Positions 18,469 to 28,462 are shown, counted from the first letter of the stretch. The stretch is 64,000 bases of DNA from JAAELZ01 sp965237485 (GCA_965237485.1 CBDEFQ010000009.1:434001-498000); one strand, 5' to 3'. Notes: a model not told the origin generated them from the sequence alone. Numbers and translations are program-made.

Positions 18469-18885
18469 TTAACTTAACAACGATTTCCCAATCCCTTTCA
18501 TCTGCTTAACCATACTCACCAAACCATTCGATCGTATAGGCGATAAGTGTTGGTTTAAACCTATTTTTTCGATAAAGTACAAATCTGAATTCGCAATATC
18601 ACTGGCTGTTTGATCCGATAATACCCGCACCAATAGCGCAACAATGCCTTTGGTGATGATGGCATCGCTATCGGCCGAGAAATGAATCAAACCCTCTTTT
18701 GCTTCGGTATGTAACCACACTTGGCTTTGACAGCCGGGGATAAGGTGGCCCTCAGTTTTGTATTTTTCGTCAATCAACGGCAGTTTTTTACCTAGATCAA
18801 TCATGTATTCGTACTTATCCATCCATTGGTCGAAGAAGCTGAACTCTTCAATAATTTCGTCTTGAATTTCGTTGATGCTTGCCAT
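18469..18885 (-). CDS. sufE: SufE cysteine-desulfurase activator
   Basis: SufE takes persulfide sulfur from SufS and raises its activity in Fe-S cluster assembly. The 138-residue chain has the acceptor Cys in IPGCQSQVWL (near residue 50) and the helix LLVRVLSDQTASDI. It lies 15 bp downstream of sufS, in the same direction, and forms a pair with it. The rest of a suf operon (BCD) is not in the window. Confidence 0.93.
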   Translation of the reverse strand: MASINEIQDEIIEEFSFFDQWMDKYEYMIDLGKKLPLIDEKYKTEGHLIPGCQSQVWLHTEAKEGLIHFSADSDAIITKGIVALLVRVLSDQTASDIANSDLYFIEKIGLNQHLSPIRSNGLVSMVKQMKGIGKSLLS

Positions 18886-18900
18886 GGCCCTAACTCAGTA

Positions 18901-20127
18901 CTAACTCAACATTTTTGCTGCGCGATGCATGGCACTCAAAAAGGACTCCACATCAGTTTGGTTGTTATAAAACGAGAAAGACGCTCTAATAGTGCCTGGG
19001 ATATTATAAAAATCCATCAGCGGCTGGCAGCAGTGGTGTCCTGTACGAACTGCAACACCTTGTTGGTCCAACAGGGTGCCGACATCAAAGGGGTGTGCGC
19101 CGTTAAGTAAGAAGGAAATGATGCTCGCTTTGTTCTTCGCTGTGCCTATAAACCGAATGCCCGCTATTTCTTGTAGGCCTTCAGTCGCAGCCGCTAGCAA
19201 CGCTTGCTCATGCGAGATGATCTCGCGGGGATCAAATTGATTTAGATAATCTATTGCAGCGCTTAGGCCTATACCGCCCACGATGTTAGGTGTGCCGGGT
19301 TCATATTTATGTGGCAATTCATTGTAGGTGGTTTTTTCAAAGGTGACCTTTTTAATCATGTTACCGCCGCCTTGGTAAGGTGGCATAGCGTTTAACAGTG
19401 CCTCTTTACCATACAACACGCCTACTCCAGTCGGGCCAAATAGTTTGTGCGCCGATAAGGAGTAAAAATCTACATCAAGTGCTTGTACATCTACAGGGTA
19501 GTGTGGCGCACCTTGTGCTCCATCAATCAAGACCTTAGCACCCACACTGTGAGCCCTAGCTATGAGCTCGGCAATAGGGTTAACGGTGCCCAACGAATTA
19601 GACACATGATTTATAGCTAACAGCTTGGTTTTTTCGCTGAGCAAATTCTCAAACGAAGCTAAGTCAAGTGAACCATCTTGATGAATCTCTATCACCTTTA
19701 AGCTTGCTCCGGTGCGCTCACACAGCATTTGCCAAGGCACAATGTTAGAGTGGTGCTCTAGCGTGGAGATGAGAATTTCGTCACCCGCTTTTATATTTTC
19801 ACCACCGTAGGCCGTCGCCACCAAGTTAATGCTGTCTGTCGTACCCTTGGTAAACAAACACTCGTAGGTGTGCTCTGCATTAATAAACTGACGAATGTTT
19901 TCGCGGGCATTCTCGTAGGCAGTCGTCGCCTCTTGGCTAAGCGTGTGTACGCCGCGATGTACATTCGAGTTTTGATCACGATAGTAATTATTAATCGCGT
20001 CGATCACAACCAGCGGCTTTTGTGTGGTTGCACTATTGTCTAAGTACACCAAGGGGCTGCCATTCACTTCACGACTTAAAATAGGGAAATCTTGGCGTAC
20101 TGGTTCTATATCAAATGGTTTTGTCAT
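18901..20127 (-). CDS. sufS: Cysteine desulfurase SufS
   Basis: PLP enzyme that releases sulfur from cysteine for Fe-S assembly. About 408 residues: YLDNSATTQKP at the start, GTTDSINLVA, the PLP Lys in SAHKLFGPTGVGVLYG, and the active Cys in VRTGHHCCQPLM, typical of group II (SufS-type) desulfurases. I choose the ATG at 20127 (MTKPFD) because the family begins there. It precedes sufE. Confidence 0.93.
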   Translation of the reverse strand: MTKPFDIEPVRQDFPILSREVNGSPLVYLDNSATTQKPLVVIDAINNYYRDQNSNVHRGVHTLSQEATTAYENARENIRQFINAEHTYECLFTKGTTDSINLVATAYGGENIKAGDEILISTLEHHSNIVPWQMLCERTGASLKVIEIHQDGSLDLASFENLLSEKTKLLAINHVSNSLGTVNPIAELIARAHSVGAKVLIDGAQGAPHYPVDVQALDVDFYSLSAHKLFGPTGVGVLYGKEALLNAMPPYQGGGNMIKKVTFEKTTYNELPHKYEPGTPNIVGGIGLSAAIDYLNQFDPREIISHEQALLAAATEGLQEIAGIRFIGTAKNKASIISFLLNGAHPFDVGTLLDQQGVAVRTGHHCCQPLMDFYNIPGTIRASFSFYNNQTDVESFLSAMHRAAKMLS

Positions 20128-20174
20128 TGGTAGTTCTTTAATTTCTCTTATACATGAGCGAAACCGCATTGGCG

Positions 20175-20609
20175 TCATGCTTCATACACCACAATGGAGA
20201 CAGTGTTAGACAAGTTCAAGCTTCGATTGTTTTCCTTCATTGGTAGAGTCAACTTTCCCGCTTGTTGGTCGCTTTCGCGTATGGTGTCCGCCAAACCCTT
20301 ACCTTCTGCGCCAAAAACCAATGCATCACCCACTGCAAACTTAAAATCACTATACATTTGTTGATGGTGAGTGGAAAGCGTTACCCATCGCTTGAACGGC
20401 GCCGCTTCAAGTAGCGAATTCCAATCGGGCCAGACATCTACACAAGCTAAGTCGCCGTAATCTAAACCTGCTCTGCGCAGTGACTTCTCATTCAAAGCAA
20501 ACCCTAATGGCTCGACCAGATGTAAGTGGCAGCCCGTATTGGCGGCTAAACGGATTAGGTTGCCGGTGTTAGGCGGAATTTCAGGTTCGACCAGTATGAT
20601 ATGAAACAT
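20175..20609 (-). CDS. trmL: tRNA (cytidine/uridine-2'-O)-methyltransferase TrmL
   Basis: SPOUT methyltransferase that 2'-O-methylates position 34 of two tRNA-Leu isoacceptors. It has the N-terminal EPEIPPNTGNLIRLAANTG motif, GAEGKGLAD, and the knot motif LNLSNTVSIVVYEA. The chain stops right after this last motif (144 residues), about 8-15 residues shorter than E. coli TrmL, so the C-terminal helix is clipped. It lies 48 bp upstream of sufS. Confidence 0.9.
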   Translation of the reverse strand: MFHIILVEPEIPPNTGNLIRLAANTGCHLHLVEPLGFALNEKSLRRAGLDYGDLACVDVWPDWNSLLEAAPFKRWVTLSTHHQQMYSDFKFAVGDALVFGAEGKGLADTIRESDQQAGKLTLPMKENNRSLNLSNTVSIVVYEA

Positions 20610-20626
20610 GGTTTATGGGCTACCAA

Positions 20627-21040
20627 CTAAAACGGCTTAACCACTACCATAATTAAAATACCTATTAGCAAAACCACCGGTAGCTCGTTCATTACTCTAT
20701 AAAACTTGTGGCTTTTGGAGTTGGCATCTCGCTTAAATAGCCAATAAGTATTTATGCACCACGCGTGATAAACCACTAAGCCAGCCACAAAGATCAGCTT
20801 GAACGTGATCCAAGTGCCGCTAAAACCATACCCCAGCCATAACCATAGGCCGAGAATAATCGCGATAATAGCGCTAGGCGTCATAATGCCGAACAGCAAT
20901 TTGCACTCCATCACCTTAAAGCGCTCAACGCTAATGGTGTCTTCGGACAGCGAGTGATAGACAAATAAACGCGGTAGATACATCATGCCTGCCATCCAAG
21001 AAATGACGGTGAAAATATGAAATACTTTTATCCAGAGCAT
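20627..21040 (-). CDS. hemJ: Protoporphyrinogen IX oxidase HemJ
   Basis: A 137-residue membrane protein with four hydrophobic helices. It has the family's N-terminal His in KVFHIFTVISWMAGMMYLPRLFVYH and a later His in AGLVVYHAWCI. HemJ oxidises protoporphyrinogen IX in heme synthesis in bacteria without HemG or HemY. The nearby heme chaperone gene hemW fits the theme. Confidence 0.88.
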   Translation of the reverse strand: MLWIKVFHIFTVISWMAGMMYLPRLFVYHSLSEDTISVERFKVMECKLLFGIMTPSAIIAIILGLWLWLGYGFSGTWITFKLIFVAGLVVYHAWCINTYWLFKRDANSKSHKFYRVMNELPVVLLIGILIMVVVKPF

Positions 21041-21079
21041 GTTTTAGTTTACTGTAAGCCCACTATTAATTTAGAGATC

Positions 21080-21559
21080 TCAACGATTGCAGCCTGGGCC
21101 ATGCACATGACCATGGGCTAACTCATCTTTAGTGGCCTTACGCACATCGGTTATTTCTACGGAAAAATGGAGTGTTTTACCCGCAAGCTCATGATTGCCA
21201 TCAATGATAATTTCATCCCCATCAATACTGTCTACCGTCACCACAAGAGGGTTGCCAGAGTGGTCAGCCCCATGAAATTGCATACCCACCTCAATTACAG
21301 TGTCTTTAGGAAACATCTCACCTTGCACAGTTTGTTTTCGTGCTGGGTCCATTACACCATAGGCCTCTTCTGGTGGCACTGTCGCTTCTAACTTATCACC
21401 TGCACTCTTACCCTCAAGCCGGCTTTCCAACCCTGAAATTAAATTACCTGCCCCGTGGAGGTATACCATTGGTTCGTCTTTGGATTGATCCAAAACAGTG
21501 CCCGCATCGTCTTTGAACACGTAGTTCATGCTGGCCACAACATCTTTGCAAATTTGCAT
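21080..21559 (-). CDS. SlyD-like FKBP-type peptidyl-prolyl isomerase
   Basis: 159 residues with the FKBP layout of SlyD/SlpA: DQSKDEPMVYLHGAGNLISGLE, then an inserted chaperone flap (EEAYGVMDP through HHA-like segment to LAGKTLHFSVEI). The short His-containing tail HGHVHGPGCNR is a small version of SlyD's metal-binding tail. It helps proline isomerisation and perhaps nickel handling. It has its own upstream region before hemW. Confidence 0.87.
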   Translation of the reverse strand: MQICKDVVASMNYVFKDDAGTVLDQSKDEPMVYLHGAGNLISGLESRLEGKSAGDKLEATVPPEEAYGVMDPARKQTVQGEMFPKDTVIEVGMQFHGADHSGNPLVVTVDSIDGDEIIIDGNHELAGKTLHFSVEITDVRKATKDELAHGHVHGPGCNR

Positions 21560-21618
21560 ATTATTTAACGCGTTTAGTCGGACGGGGGAGTTTACTTAAC
21601 TCTGCTGGTTTTCACACC

Positions 21619-22788
21619 TTATTGTGGAAGTAAGGTTTCTAATATTTCATCGATATATCGATAGCCCAAAGCAGTGGGCTTTATCGTTTCATCTTGAATT
21701 TCTAGCCAATTACATTTGGCGAAAGGCTTAAGGGCTTTTTCTAATACATCATCAGATAATCCCGTGCTTGTGTGGAAAGTACTCTTGTTAAAGCCATTTT
21801 TAAGGCGCAATGCATTCATCATAAACTCCAGCAATATATCTTGTTGCTTTACCAGATGCGAACCCCCTACAAATTCGCCACTTTTAAGTGCATCAATATA
21901 AACAACTGGGTGTTTCTTATTCCAGTAGCGTTTAATCCGCATGCCTTTGGGCGAATCTTGTGAGAGCTTAGCGTGCCCACCTGCGCCTATTGCCAAATAA
22001 TCTCCAAAATTCCAGTAGTTTAAATTATGCCGACAGGCTTGATTTGATTTAGCAAAAGCTGAGACTTCATAACGATCAAAACCGCTATTTGCAAGTAAGG
22101 GCATTAATTGCAAATGCATATCCCAGCACGCCTCGTCGTCGGGCAATGCGGGCGAGTTGACCGCAAACTGCGTATTTGGCTCAATAGTTAGTTGGTAAAG
22201 TGAGATATGATCAATATCACAGACTAATGCCTGGGCTAAATCTTCTACTGCCATTTCTGCAGTCTGGCCCGGCAGGCCATACATCAAATCAATATTAGTA
22301 CGGTTAAAACCCACGTTTCTAGCGAGCTGTATGGCCTTTTTTGCCGCATTTGCATTGTGCACACGCCCAAGCTTATTAAGGCTGTCGTCATTAAAACTCT
22401 GCACCCCAATAGAAATACGATTCACGCCCGCATCTAGGTAAGCCGCAAAGTGACCTTCGTCTACAGTACCGGGATTCGCTTCCAGGGTTACTTCTAAGTC
22501 TTTTGAAAGTGTGGTTTCAGCTTTTACTGCACTTAGCACTGCGTCAATATGCTCAGGGTCAATCAAACTTGGTGTGCCCCCACCGATAAATATACTGCTA
22601 AATTCCCAGCCTTCTGCCTCTTTAGCGACCTGGCGAAGCTGTGCCAATAACGCCTCTGTGTAATTCGCTTGTGGCATCACCCCTTTAACGGCATGAGAGT
22701 TGAAATCACAATACGGGCATTTATGCACACACCAAGGGAAGTGAATGTATAAACCCAGGGGAATAGCTTGGTTTGGCACGGCCAGCAC
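21619..22788 (-). CDS. hemW: Radical SAM heme chaperone HemW
   Basis: Coproporphyrinogen-III-oxidase-like radical SAM protein that binds heme. The cluster motif HFPWCVHKCPYCDFNSH sits at residues 16-32 (CxxxCxxC), followed by IFIGGGTPSLI and EANPGTVD (SAM binding), RISIGVQSF and the C-terminal HemN-type domain. HemW has the CPYC pattern and lacks the fourth Cys of true HemN. GTG start. At 389 residues it is the usual length. The GNAT gene lies 8 bp upstream. Confidence 0.92.
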   Translation of the reverse strand: MLAVPNQAIPLGLYIHFPWCVHKCPYCDFNSHAVKGVMPQANYTEALLAQLRQVAKEAEGWEFSSIFIGGGTPSLIDPEHIDAVLSAVKAETTLSKDLEVTLEANPGTVDEGHFAAYLDAGVNRISIGVQSFNDDSLNKLGRVHNANAAKKAIQLARNVGFNRTNIDLMYGLPGQTAEMAVEDLAQALVCDIDHISLYQLTIEPNTQFAVNSPALPDDEACWDMHLQLMPLLANSGFDRYEVSAFAKSNQACRHNLNYWNFGDYLAIGAGGHAKLSQDSPKGMRIKRYWNKKHPVVYIDALKSGEFVGGSHLVKQQDILLEFMMNALRLKNGFNKSTFHTSTGLSDDVLEKALKPFAKCNWLEIQDETIKPTALGYRYIDEILETLLPQ

Positions 22789-22796
22789 TTAGCTAA

Positions 22797-23303
22797 TTAT
22801 TGGTCTTGCCCGATGACAGAACTGCGACGTTCTAGCAAAACGATGTCTCGCCATATGCCGTTTAACTGACCTAGGCGTTCTTGCTTGCCTACTTCACGAA
22901 ACCCTAACTTTAAATGCAATGCGAAACTCGCCATATTCTCGGGAAAAATACGCGCTTGTAGCGTCCAAATACCCGCTTCTTCTGAAGACAATACCAAGCC
23001 GCCTAATAATTGACCACCTACTCCCTGCCCCTGATAGGTCGGGTCGACATACACCGAAATTTCAGCCACCCCTGCGTAAACGCAGCGGTTTGTAACCGCA
23101 GATAAACAAGCCCAACCAACCACCAGCTGTTCGTCATTTACTGCAACCAATCGGGCAACTTGCATTGCACTAGCATCCCATTCATCCCAGTTTTTGGTTT
23201 TGGTTTTGGTTTCGAAGGTTGCATACCCCGTGTCGATTCCAGCTTGATATATTTCTCTTACGCGATGAAAGTCTGCTTGCTCAAAGGCGCGAGTCGTTGT
23301 CAT
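22797..23303 (-). CDS. GNAT-family N-acetyltransferase
   Basis: 168 residues with the acetyl-CoA signature VDPTYQGQGVGGQLLGGLV and the family's C-terminal GFREVGKQERLGQLNGIWRDI. The closest families by motif are phosphinothricin/methionine-sulfone type acetyltransferases (Pat/MddA), which share this ending. The natural substrate is not evident. It sits between nadE (12 bp away) and hemW, all in one direction. Confidence 0.8.
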   Translation of the reverse strand: MTTTRAFEQADFHRVREIYQAGIDTGYATFETKTKTKNWDEWDASAMQVARLVAVNDEQLVVGWACLSAVTNRCVYAGVAEISVYVDPTYQGQGVGGQLLGGLVLSSEEAGIWTLQARIFPENMASFALHLKLGFREVGKQERLGQLNGIWRDIVLLERRSSVIGQDQ

Positions 23304-23315
23304 TGGTCTTAACTT

Positions 23316-24938
23316 CTAGAAAAATTTAGACGTGATGGGATATCTTCGGTCACGGCCAAAAGCCCTGGGTGTGATGCGCACGCCTAGTGCAGATTGACGG
23401 CGTTTGTACTCGTTGCGCACCACCATTTTGACCACGCGGTTAACCAGCTCAGCGTCGAAGCCTTGTGCGATGATCGTATCAATTGACTCATCAAGTTCAA
23501 CGAAGCGTTTTAGAACAGAGTCAAGCGTCGAGTAATCCGGCAGGGAATCTTCGTCTTTTTGATCGGGGCGCAATTCCGCCGATGGAGGCCGAGTAATCAC
23601 ACGCTCAGGAATCACTTGAGAAATGATATTGCGGTATTTTGCTAATTCAAACACGCGGGTTTTAGGTACGTCTTTAATGACCGCAAAACCTCCTGCCATG
23701 TCGCCATATAAAGTTGCATAACCCACCGCCATTTCGCTTTTGTTACCTGTGGTCAATACCATCGAGTCCATTTTGTTTGAAATCGCCATTAAGATAAGCA
23801 TGCGCGCGCGCGCTTGAATATTTTCTTCGGTGGTGTCTTCTTCCAAACCTTCAAACAACGGTGCGAGTTGTTGCAACCCAGCTTCAACAAGCGGCGCTAT
23901 AGGCACGACATGGTATTTTACCCCCAGCGCATGTGCTTCTTCCTCAGCATCTGTCAAGCTCATTTCGCTGGTGTAGTGATAAGGCATCATCACCGCTTCA
24001 ACGTTCTCAGCACCCAGTGCATCAACTGCGATCGCTAAAGTAAGGCCCGAATCAATGCCACCCGATAAGCCGAGCACTACACTCTTAAAGCCATTTTTAT
24101 AAACGTAATCTTTTACGCCTGTAACCAAAGCGGAATAGATGCGCAGATTTAGGCTGCCACGCCGTGCGACTTCACTACGCTGTGGTTCACACTTGGGCTT
24201 TAGTTTGATTTCAGCCGTCGCCATACAGCTCTCGAAAATGGGCAAGCGTGTGGTAATTTTTCCTTTGGAATTGACAATATGCGATGCCCCATCAAACACC
24301 AATTCATCCTGACCGCCTACTAGGTTCACGTACACTATCGGCACCTGATTCTGCACCGCTCGCTTACTAACAACCCCTTCTTCACGTTCAATGGCTTTAT
24401 TGTAGTGGAAAGGGGAAGCATTAATATTTATGATCAACTCGGCGCCCAACTCAACCGATTCTTTAACCGGCGGAATCTCCCAAATATCTTCACAGTTTAC
24501 CAAGCCACATTTAACCCCCTTAATATCGAGCACCAAAGGAGCGTCACCCGGCGTGAAATAACGCTTTTCGTCGAAGACGGTGTAGTTAGGTAAAAACCGT
24601 TTATAGTAAGTGGCCCGCAGTTTTCCTTGTTCAATAACAGTCATCGCATTATATAGCTTGCCAGCATTTCTCTCGGGATGGCCAACAACAATCGCACACG
24701 AAAAAGCTGCACTGTCTTGGGCCAGCCTATGAAGCTCGGCGTTACACTTCTCAGTAAAGTCCTCACGAAGCAATAAATCCTCAGGCGGATACCCACATAA
24801 GCACAGCTCCGGAAAAACCACTATGTCCGTATCTGCGGGGGCTTGTTTAAGCGAGTCAACTATCAAATGTCGGTTGGCTTCGATCGCCCCAACGGTGGGG
24901 TTTATTTGGGCGATAGTAAGCTTTATGGAATCAGTCAT
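23316..24938 (-). CDS. nadE: Glutamine-dependent NAD+ synthetase
   Basis: 540 residues with two domains. An N-terminal nitrilase-type amidase (residues 1-260) has its Glu in VFPELCLCGYPPEDLLL, its Lys in YYKRFLPNYTVF and its Cys in LVNCEDIW. A C-terminal synthetase has the P-loop VLGLSGGIDSGLTLAIA and GNKSEMAVGYATLYGDMAGG. It makes NAD+ from deamido-NAD+ using glutamine. It heads a minus-strand run of nadE-GNAT-hemW and is divergent from nudJ (78 bp between starts). Confidence 0.94.
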   Translation of the reverse strand: MTDSIKLTIAQINPTVGAIEANRHLIVDSLKQAPADTDIVVFPELCLCGYPPEDLLLREDFTEKCNAELHRLAQDSAAFSCAIVVGHPERNAGKLYNAMTVIEQGKLRATYYKRFLPNYTVFDEKRYFTPGDAPLVLDIKGVKCGLVNCEDIWEIPPVKESVELGAELIININASPFHYNKAIEREEGVVSKRAVQNQVPIVYVNLVGGQDELVFDGASHIVNSKGKITTRLPIFESCMATAEIKLKPKCEPQRSEVARRGSLNLRIYSALVTGVKDYVYKNGFKSVVLGLSGGIDSGLTLAIAVDALGAENVEAVMMPYHYTSEMSLTDAEEEAHALGVKYHVVPIAPLVEAGLQQLAPLFEGLEEDTTEENIQARARMLILMAISNKMDSMVLTTGNKSEMAVGYATLYGDMAGGFAVIKDVPKTRVFELAKYRNIISQVIPERVITRPPSAELRPDQKDEDSLPDYSTLDSVLKRFVELDESIDTIIAQGFDAELVNRVVKMVVRNEYKRRQSALGVRITPRAFGRDRRYPITSKFF

Positions 24939-25016
24939 GATCAGGTCAAAGTGTCAAAAACCCTAAGCGAAGGATTTGATATAATACGAACCTATTATAT
25001 CTATGTAAGGACAATA

Positions 25017-25466
25017 ATGCCCGAAACCAAGTGGTATCCGCACGTAACTGTTGCTGCAGTTATTGAAAAAAAGGGTCAGTTTTTAATTGTTGAAGAAATG
25101 AGTTCAGGCAGACAAGTCTTTAACCAGCCGGCAGGCCACGTTGAGTTGGGCGAAACGTTGGTTGAAGCCATTCGCCGTGAAGTCTTGGAAGAAACGGGGT
25201 ACGAATTTGAACCATCAGCCTTAGTCGGCTTTTATCATTTTAAAGCCACCAATAGCGTGACTTATTTACGCTTCAGTTTTAAGGGCGAACTAGGCAGGGC
25301 CATTCACGGTGGACCAATTGACCCAGTAATTAGCGCTATTCACTGGTTTAGCGAAGAAGAACTTAAAACTAAAAACCTGCGCAGCGAAATCGTCTTGCCT
25401 TGCATCCATGATTACCGTGAAGGACGATCACTTGACCTTGAGCACTTACAAAGTTTTAGCCTATGA
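25017..25466 (+). CDS. nudJ: Nudix phosphohydrolase, NudJ-like
   Basis: 149 residues with the Nudix box GHVELGETLVEAIRREVLEETGYEF (GX5EX7REUXEEXGU satisfied). The start is the ATG at 25017, preceded by TAAGGA. A TATAAT lies at 24980-24985. NudJ removes phosphate from HMP-PP and nucleoside di- and triphosphates. Its stop overlaps the pyrC start (ATGA), so they are co-translated. Confidence 0.87.
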   Translation: MPETKWYPHVTVAAVIEKKGQFLIVEEMSSGRQVFNQPAGHVELGETLVEAIRREVLEETGYEFEPSALVGFYHFKATNSVTYLRFSFKGELGRAIHGGPIDPVISAIHWFSEEELKTKNLRSEIVLPCIHDYREGRSLDLEHLQSFSL

Positions 25467-26521
25467 GAACGCTTGAAATAATTGCACCCGATGACTGGCA
25501 TCTCCATGTGCGCGATGGCGAGATGCTTAACACTGTTATCGAGCATACCGCAAGGGCATTTTGTCGAGCGGTGATCATGCCAAATTTGAATCCGCCGGTC
25601 ACCACAGTTGAACAAGCTTTGGCTTATCGTGAACGTATTTTGGCCGCACTTGAACCTGCTTCACAGTTTCAGCCGCTGATGAGCATTTACTTGACCGATG
25701 ACACGTCACTAAGCGAAATTAGCCAAGCTGCAGAACATCCCATTATTGTCGGTGCCAAATTATACCCTCCTGGCGTTACGACTAACTCAGATTCAGGGGT
25801 TACCCGAATCAGCGCTATTATGCCGCTGTTGGAGCACATGGCTGATACTCGATTGGTGCTGCAAGTGCATGGAGAGGTTACCGACCCGCATGTTGATGTT
25901 TTTGACCGAGAAGCCGTGTTTATCGATCAAATACTTGACCCTATCCACCGCGAATTACCAGAGCTAAAAATTGTACTTGAGCACATCACCACTAAACAGG
26001 GTGTCGAGTTTGTTCAAAGTGCGAACAACACAGTTGGAGGCACTCTAACCGCACACCACTTACTGTATAACCGAAATGAAATGTTCCGAGGCGGATTGCG
26101 CCCACATAGTTATTGCCTACCCGTCTTGAAGCGAGAGGAACATCGTCAAGCACTGATCAAAGCGGCGGTTTCTGGCAGCGATAACTTTTTTCTTGGCACG
26201 GATAGCGCACCGCATGTTAAGCATGCCAAAGAGGCGGCTTGTGGCTGCGCGGGAAGCTACACCGCCCACGCGGCGTTGCCCCTGTATGCACGCGCTTTTG
26301 AACACATGGAAGCCTTAGACAATTTAGAGCAGTTTGCCAGCGTTGCCGGTGCCAAGTTTTATGGCTTAGCTTTGAATGAGCAGCGTGTAAGCCTTAGAAA
26401 GCAAGATTGGGCTGTACCAGAAGTTTATGAAACTGCTGACAAACAAAAAATTGTTCCACTGTTAGCGGGTGAGCAGATGGATTGGCAAGTAATCCAAGCC
26501 ACTTCTAATTGTAGTTACTAG
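25463..26521 (+). CDS. pyrC: Dihydroorotase
   Basis: Zinc amidohydrolase that closes carbamoyl aspartate to dihydroorotate in pyrimidine synthesis. 352 residues of the class II type, with DDWHLHVRDG (metal His pair), GAKLYPPGVTTNSDSGV (the carboxylated Lys), LQVHGEV, LEHITT and FLGTDSAPH with the catalytic Asp. The 3' end overlaps the convergent ppiD by 17 bp. Confidence 0.94.
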   Translation: MRTLEIIAPDDWHLHVRDGEMLNTVIEHTARAFCRAVIMPNLNPPVTTVEQALAYRERILAALEPASQFQPLMSIYLTDDTSLSEISQAAEHPIIVGAKLYPPGVTTNSDSGVTRISAIMPLLEHMADTRLVLQVHGEVTDPHVDVFDREAVFIDQILDPIHRELPELKIVLEHITTKQGVEFVQSANNTVGGTLTAHHLLYNRNEMFRGGLRPHSYCLPVLKREEHRQALIKAAVSGSDNFFLGTDSAPHVKHAKEAACGCAGSYTAHAALPLYARAFEHMEALDNLEQFASVAGAKFYGLALNEQRVSLRKQDWAVPEVYETADKQKIVPLLAGEQMDWQVIQATSNCSY

Positions 26522-28433
26522 CATCGTCTTGGAACGCGAAATCAAAAATTTCTACGTCAGTATTTGCACGTAGCACGCTACGAAACAGCGTGTAAGAACT
26601 GTTGCCATCTCGCTGATTTAGCTGCTGAACTACTTGATTGCGTTGCTCTTCGGTGGCTGTGGTCGGATCGCCCAAAGTGACACTCCTCAATCGAAATACC
26701 GCATAATCACCATTGTTTAACGTAAGCCCATCAATTTGAGTTTCTCCTTCAGTAGGCGCCATAGCACTAAAGACTGGGGCGCCTAATTCTCTCTCTACTG
26801 AATCACTAGCATCGTCTTTTCGCGCTGGTAATAATTTCACCAAAGCGGCCTGGTCTTCACTGAGTTCACTGCCTGCTTGTATATCCGCAATTAGCGCTTT
26901 GCCTTGTTCGGCCGCCTCATCACTAGCACGTTTTTTGCGTAACTGATCGGTAATTTGGGTTTTAACCTCGTCTAGTGCTTTTAGATGAGCATCTTCATAT
27001 TCATTTTTATGCATTGCCACCAACTTACCGTCCGTCATTTCAACTACTTCGCTATTGAAATTATCCTCTAGAACAGCAACGTCAAATGCCGCAGTACGTA
27101 AGTTGGCATTGGTGAACAGCGCGGTCCCTGAACGCTGGGTAATCCAGTCTGAAGTTTTGATTTCAAGCCCTAAAGATTCAGAGGCTTCTATTAAATCGTC
27201 TGGTTGTTCAATAACCAAAATACGGAAAGTCTCAGCTATTTCTACAAATTGTTCATCCGCCAAGCGTTTTTGCTCAGCGGTTCGAACTTGATCAATTACT
27301 TCATCAAAAGCTTTCTGCCGCTCTTCTCTCAACTCGGTAAGCTTGATGATGTGATAGCCAAACTGCGTCTCGATTGGGCCACGAATTTCATCCGCAGCCA
27401 TCGAAAACACCGCTTCTTCAAACGACGCAACCATTTGACCTTTTGCCACAATGCCCAAATCGCCGCCTTTTTTGCTTGAGCCTGGGTCTTCTGAATGCTC
27501 TTCTGCAAGCACCGCAAAGTCTGCCCCGCCCTTAGCCTGCTCAAATACTGATTGTGCTTTAGCTAATATTCCTGCACGCTTTTCCTCAGAGGCACTTTTT
27601 GCTACCGACAACAATATGTGACTTGCCTGTCGAGTTTCGGGTTGGGTATATCGCCCTTTAGCGTTTTCGTAAGCCTGTACTAATTCTTCTTCAGCTGGCT
27701 CGACATCTTTTTGCATATCTTCAACATTCAACTCAAGATAATCAACCTTAATACGCGCTTCTTGCTGATATGCATCGGGATTTGACTGGTATTCTTCAGA
27801 AATCTCATCATCACTTATTTGTATGTCGGCCTCAAGAGGCTTCGACTCAATGATCAAGTAATCAGCATCACGCTGTTGCAAATTCAGCTTTAAGATATGA
27901 TCCACCTCAGACTCGTTGATAAAACTAGAATCAACTAAGCCGCTTCTCAATTGCTGGGTTGCGCCCGCAATTCGCTGCTGCTGCTCGTAACCCTCTGTAC
28001 TATAACCCGATGCGCTTAAGATACGGCGATAGGTATCTTGATTAAACTGCCCGTCTTCCTGAAAAGAAGCCGTTTGTACTATACGTTGCTGTAACGCCGC
28101 ATTATTCAAGGTTAATCCATTGTCCACAACGAAATCTTGCTCGGCTTGGTTGATCACCAGCTCTTCTACAATGCTAAGTCTGGCCTCTGGTGTGTCAAAC
28201 GTGGAAGTATCAAAACCAGCACCAAATTGACTACGAAAAAACTGCTTGCGCCGCTCTGATGCTTGCAAAAAAGATTGGAGTGAAATTTTCTCGCCTGCAA
28301 CATTAGCCACATTAACCTGGTTCACACCTTCAAAATAAGCATTGATTCCAAACAACGCAAAGGGGACGGCAATGATAATAACCACCAGCCAAGCAACCCA
28401 GCCTGATATCTTTTTTCGAATAGAAATGAGCAT
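26505..28433 (-). CDS. ppiD: Periplasmic chaperone / parvulin isomerase PpiD
   Basis: 642 residues: a short cytoplasmic start, one membrane helix (WVAWLVVIIIAVPFALFGI, residues 12-31), then a SurA_N-type chaperone region. A parvulin domain (ASHILLSVAKSASEEKR to FGYHIIKLTELREER, about residues 265-360) and a long C-terminal arm follow. PpiD sits at the SecYEG exit and helps envelope protein folding. Its start is only 29 bp from a MITE-like element (28463), which replaces the normal upstream region. Confidence 0.92.
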   Translation of the reverse strand: MLISIRKKISGWVAWLVVIIIAVPFALFGINAYFEGVNQVNVANVAGEKISLQSFLQASERRKQFFRSQFGAGFDTSTFDTPEARLSIVEELVINQAEQDFVVDNGLTLNNAALQQRIVQTASFQEDGQFNQDTYRRILSASGYSTEGYEQQQRIAGATQQLRSGLVDSSFINESEVDHILKLNLQQRDADYLIIESKPLEADIQISDDEISEEYQSNPDAYQQEARIKVDYLELNVEDMQKDVEPAEEELVQAYENAKGRYTQPETRQASHILLSVAKSASEEKRAGILAKAQSVFEQAKGGADFAVLAEEHSEDPGSSKKGGDLGIVAKGQMVASFEEAVFSMAADEIRGPIETQFGYHIIKLTELREERQKAFDEVIDQVRTAEQKRLADEQFVEIAETFRILVIEQPDDLIEASESLGLEIKTSDWITQRSGTALFTNANLRTAAFDVAVLEDNFNSEVVEMTDGKLVAMHKNEYEDAHLKALDEVKTQITDQLRKKRASDEAAEQGKALIADIQAGSELSEDQAALVKLLPARKDDASDSVERELGAPVFSAMAPTEGETQIDGLTLNNGDYAVFRLRSVTLGDPTTATEEQRNQVVQQLNQRDGNSSYTLFRSVLRANTDVEIFDFAFQDDASNYN

Positions 28434-28462
28434 GTTTTATGATCCTAAATGGAAACCTTTAA

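Noticed and set aside
24843..25016. Upstream extension of the nudJ gene
   Set aside because: The added 58 residues are antisense to nadE and precede the clear ribosome site and ATG at 25017.
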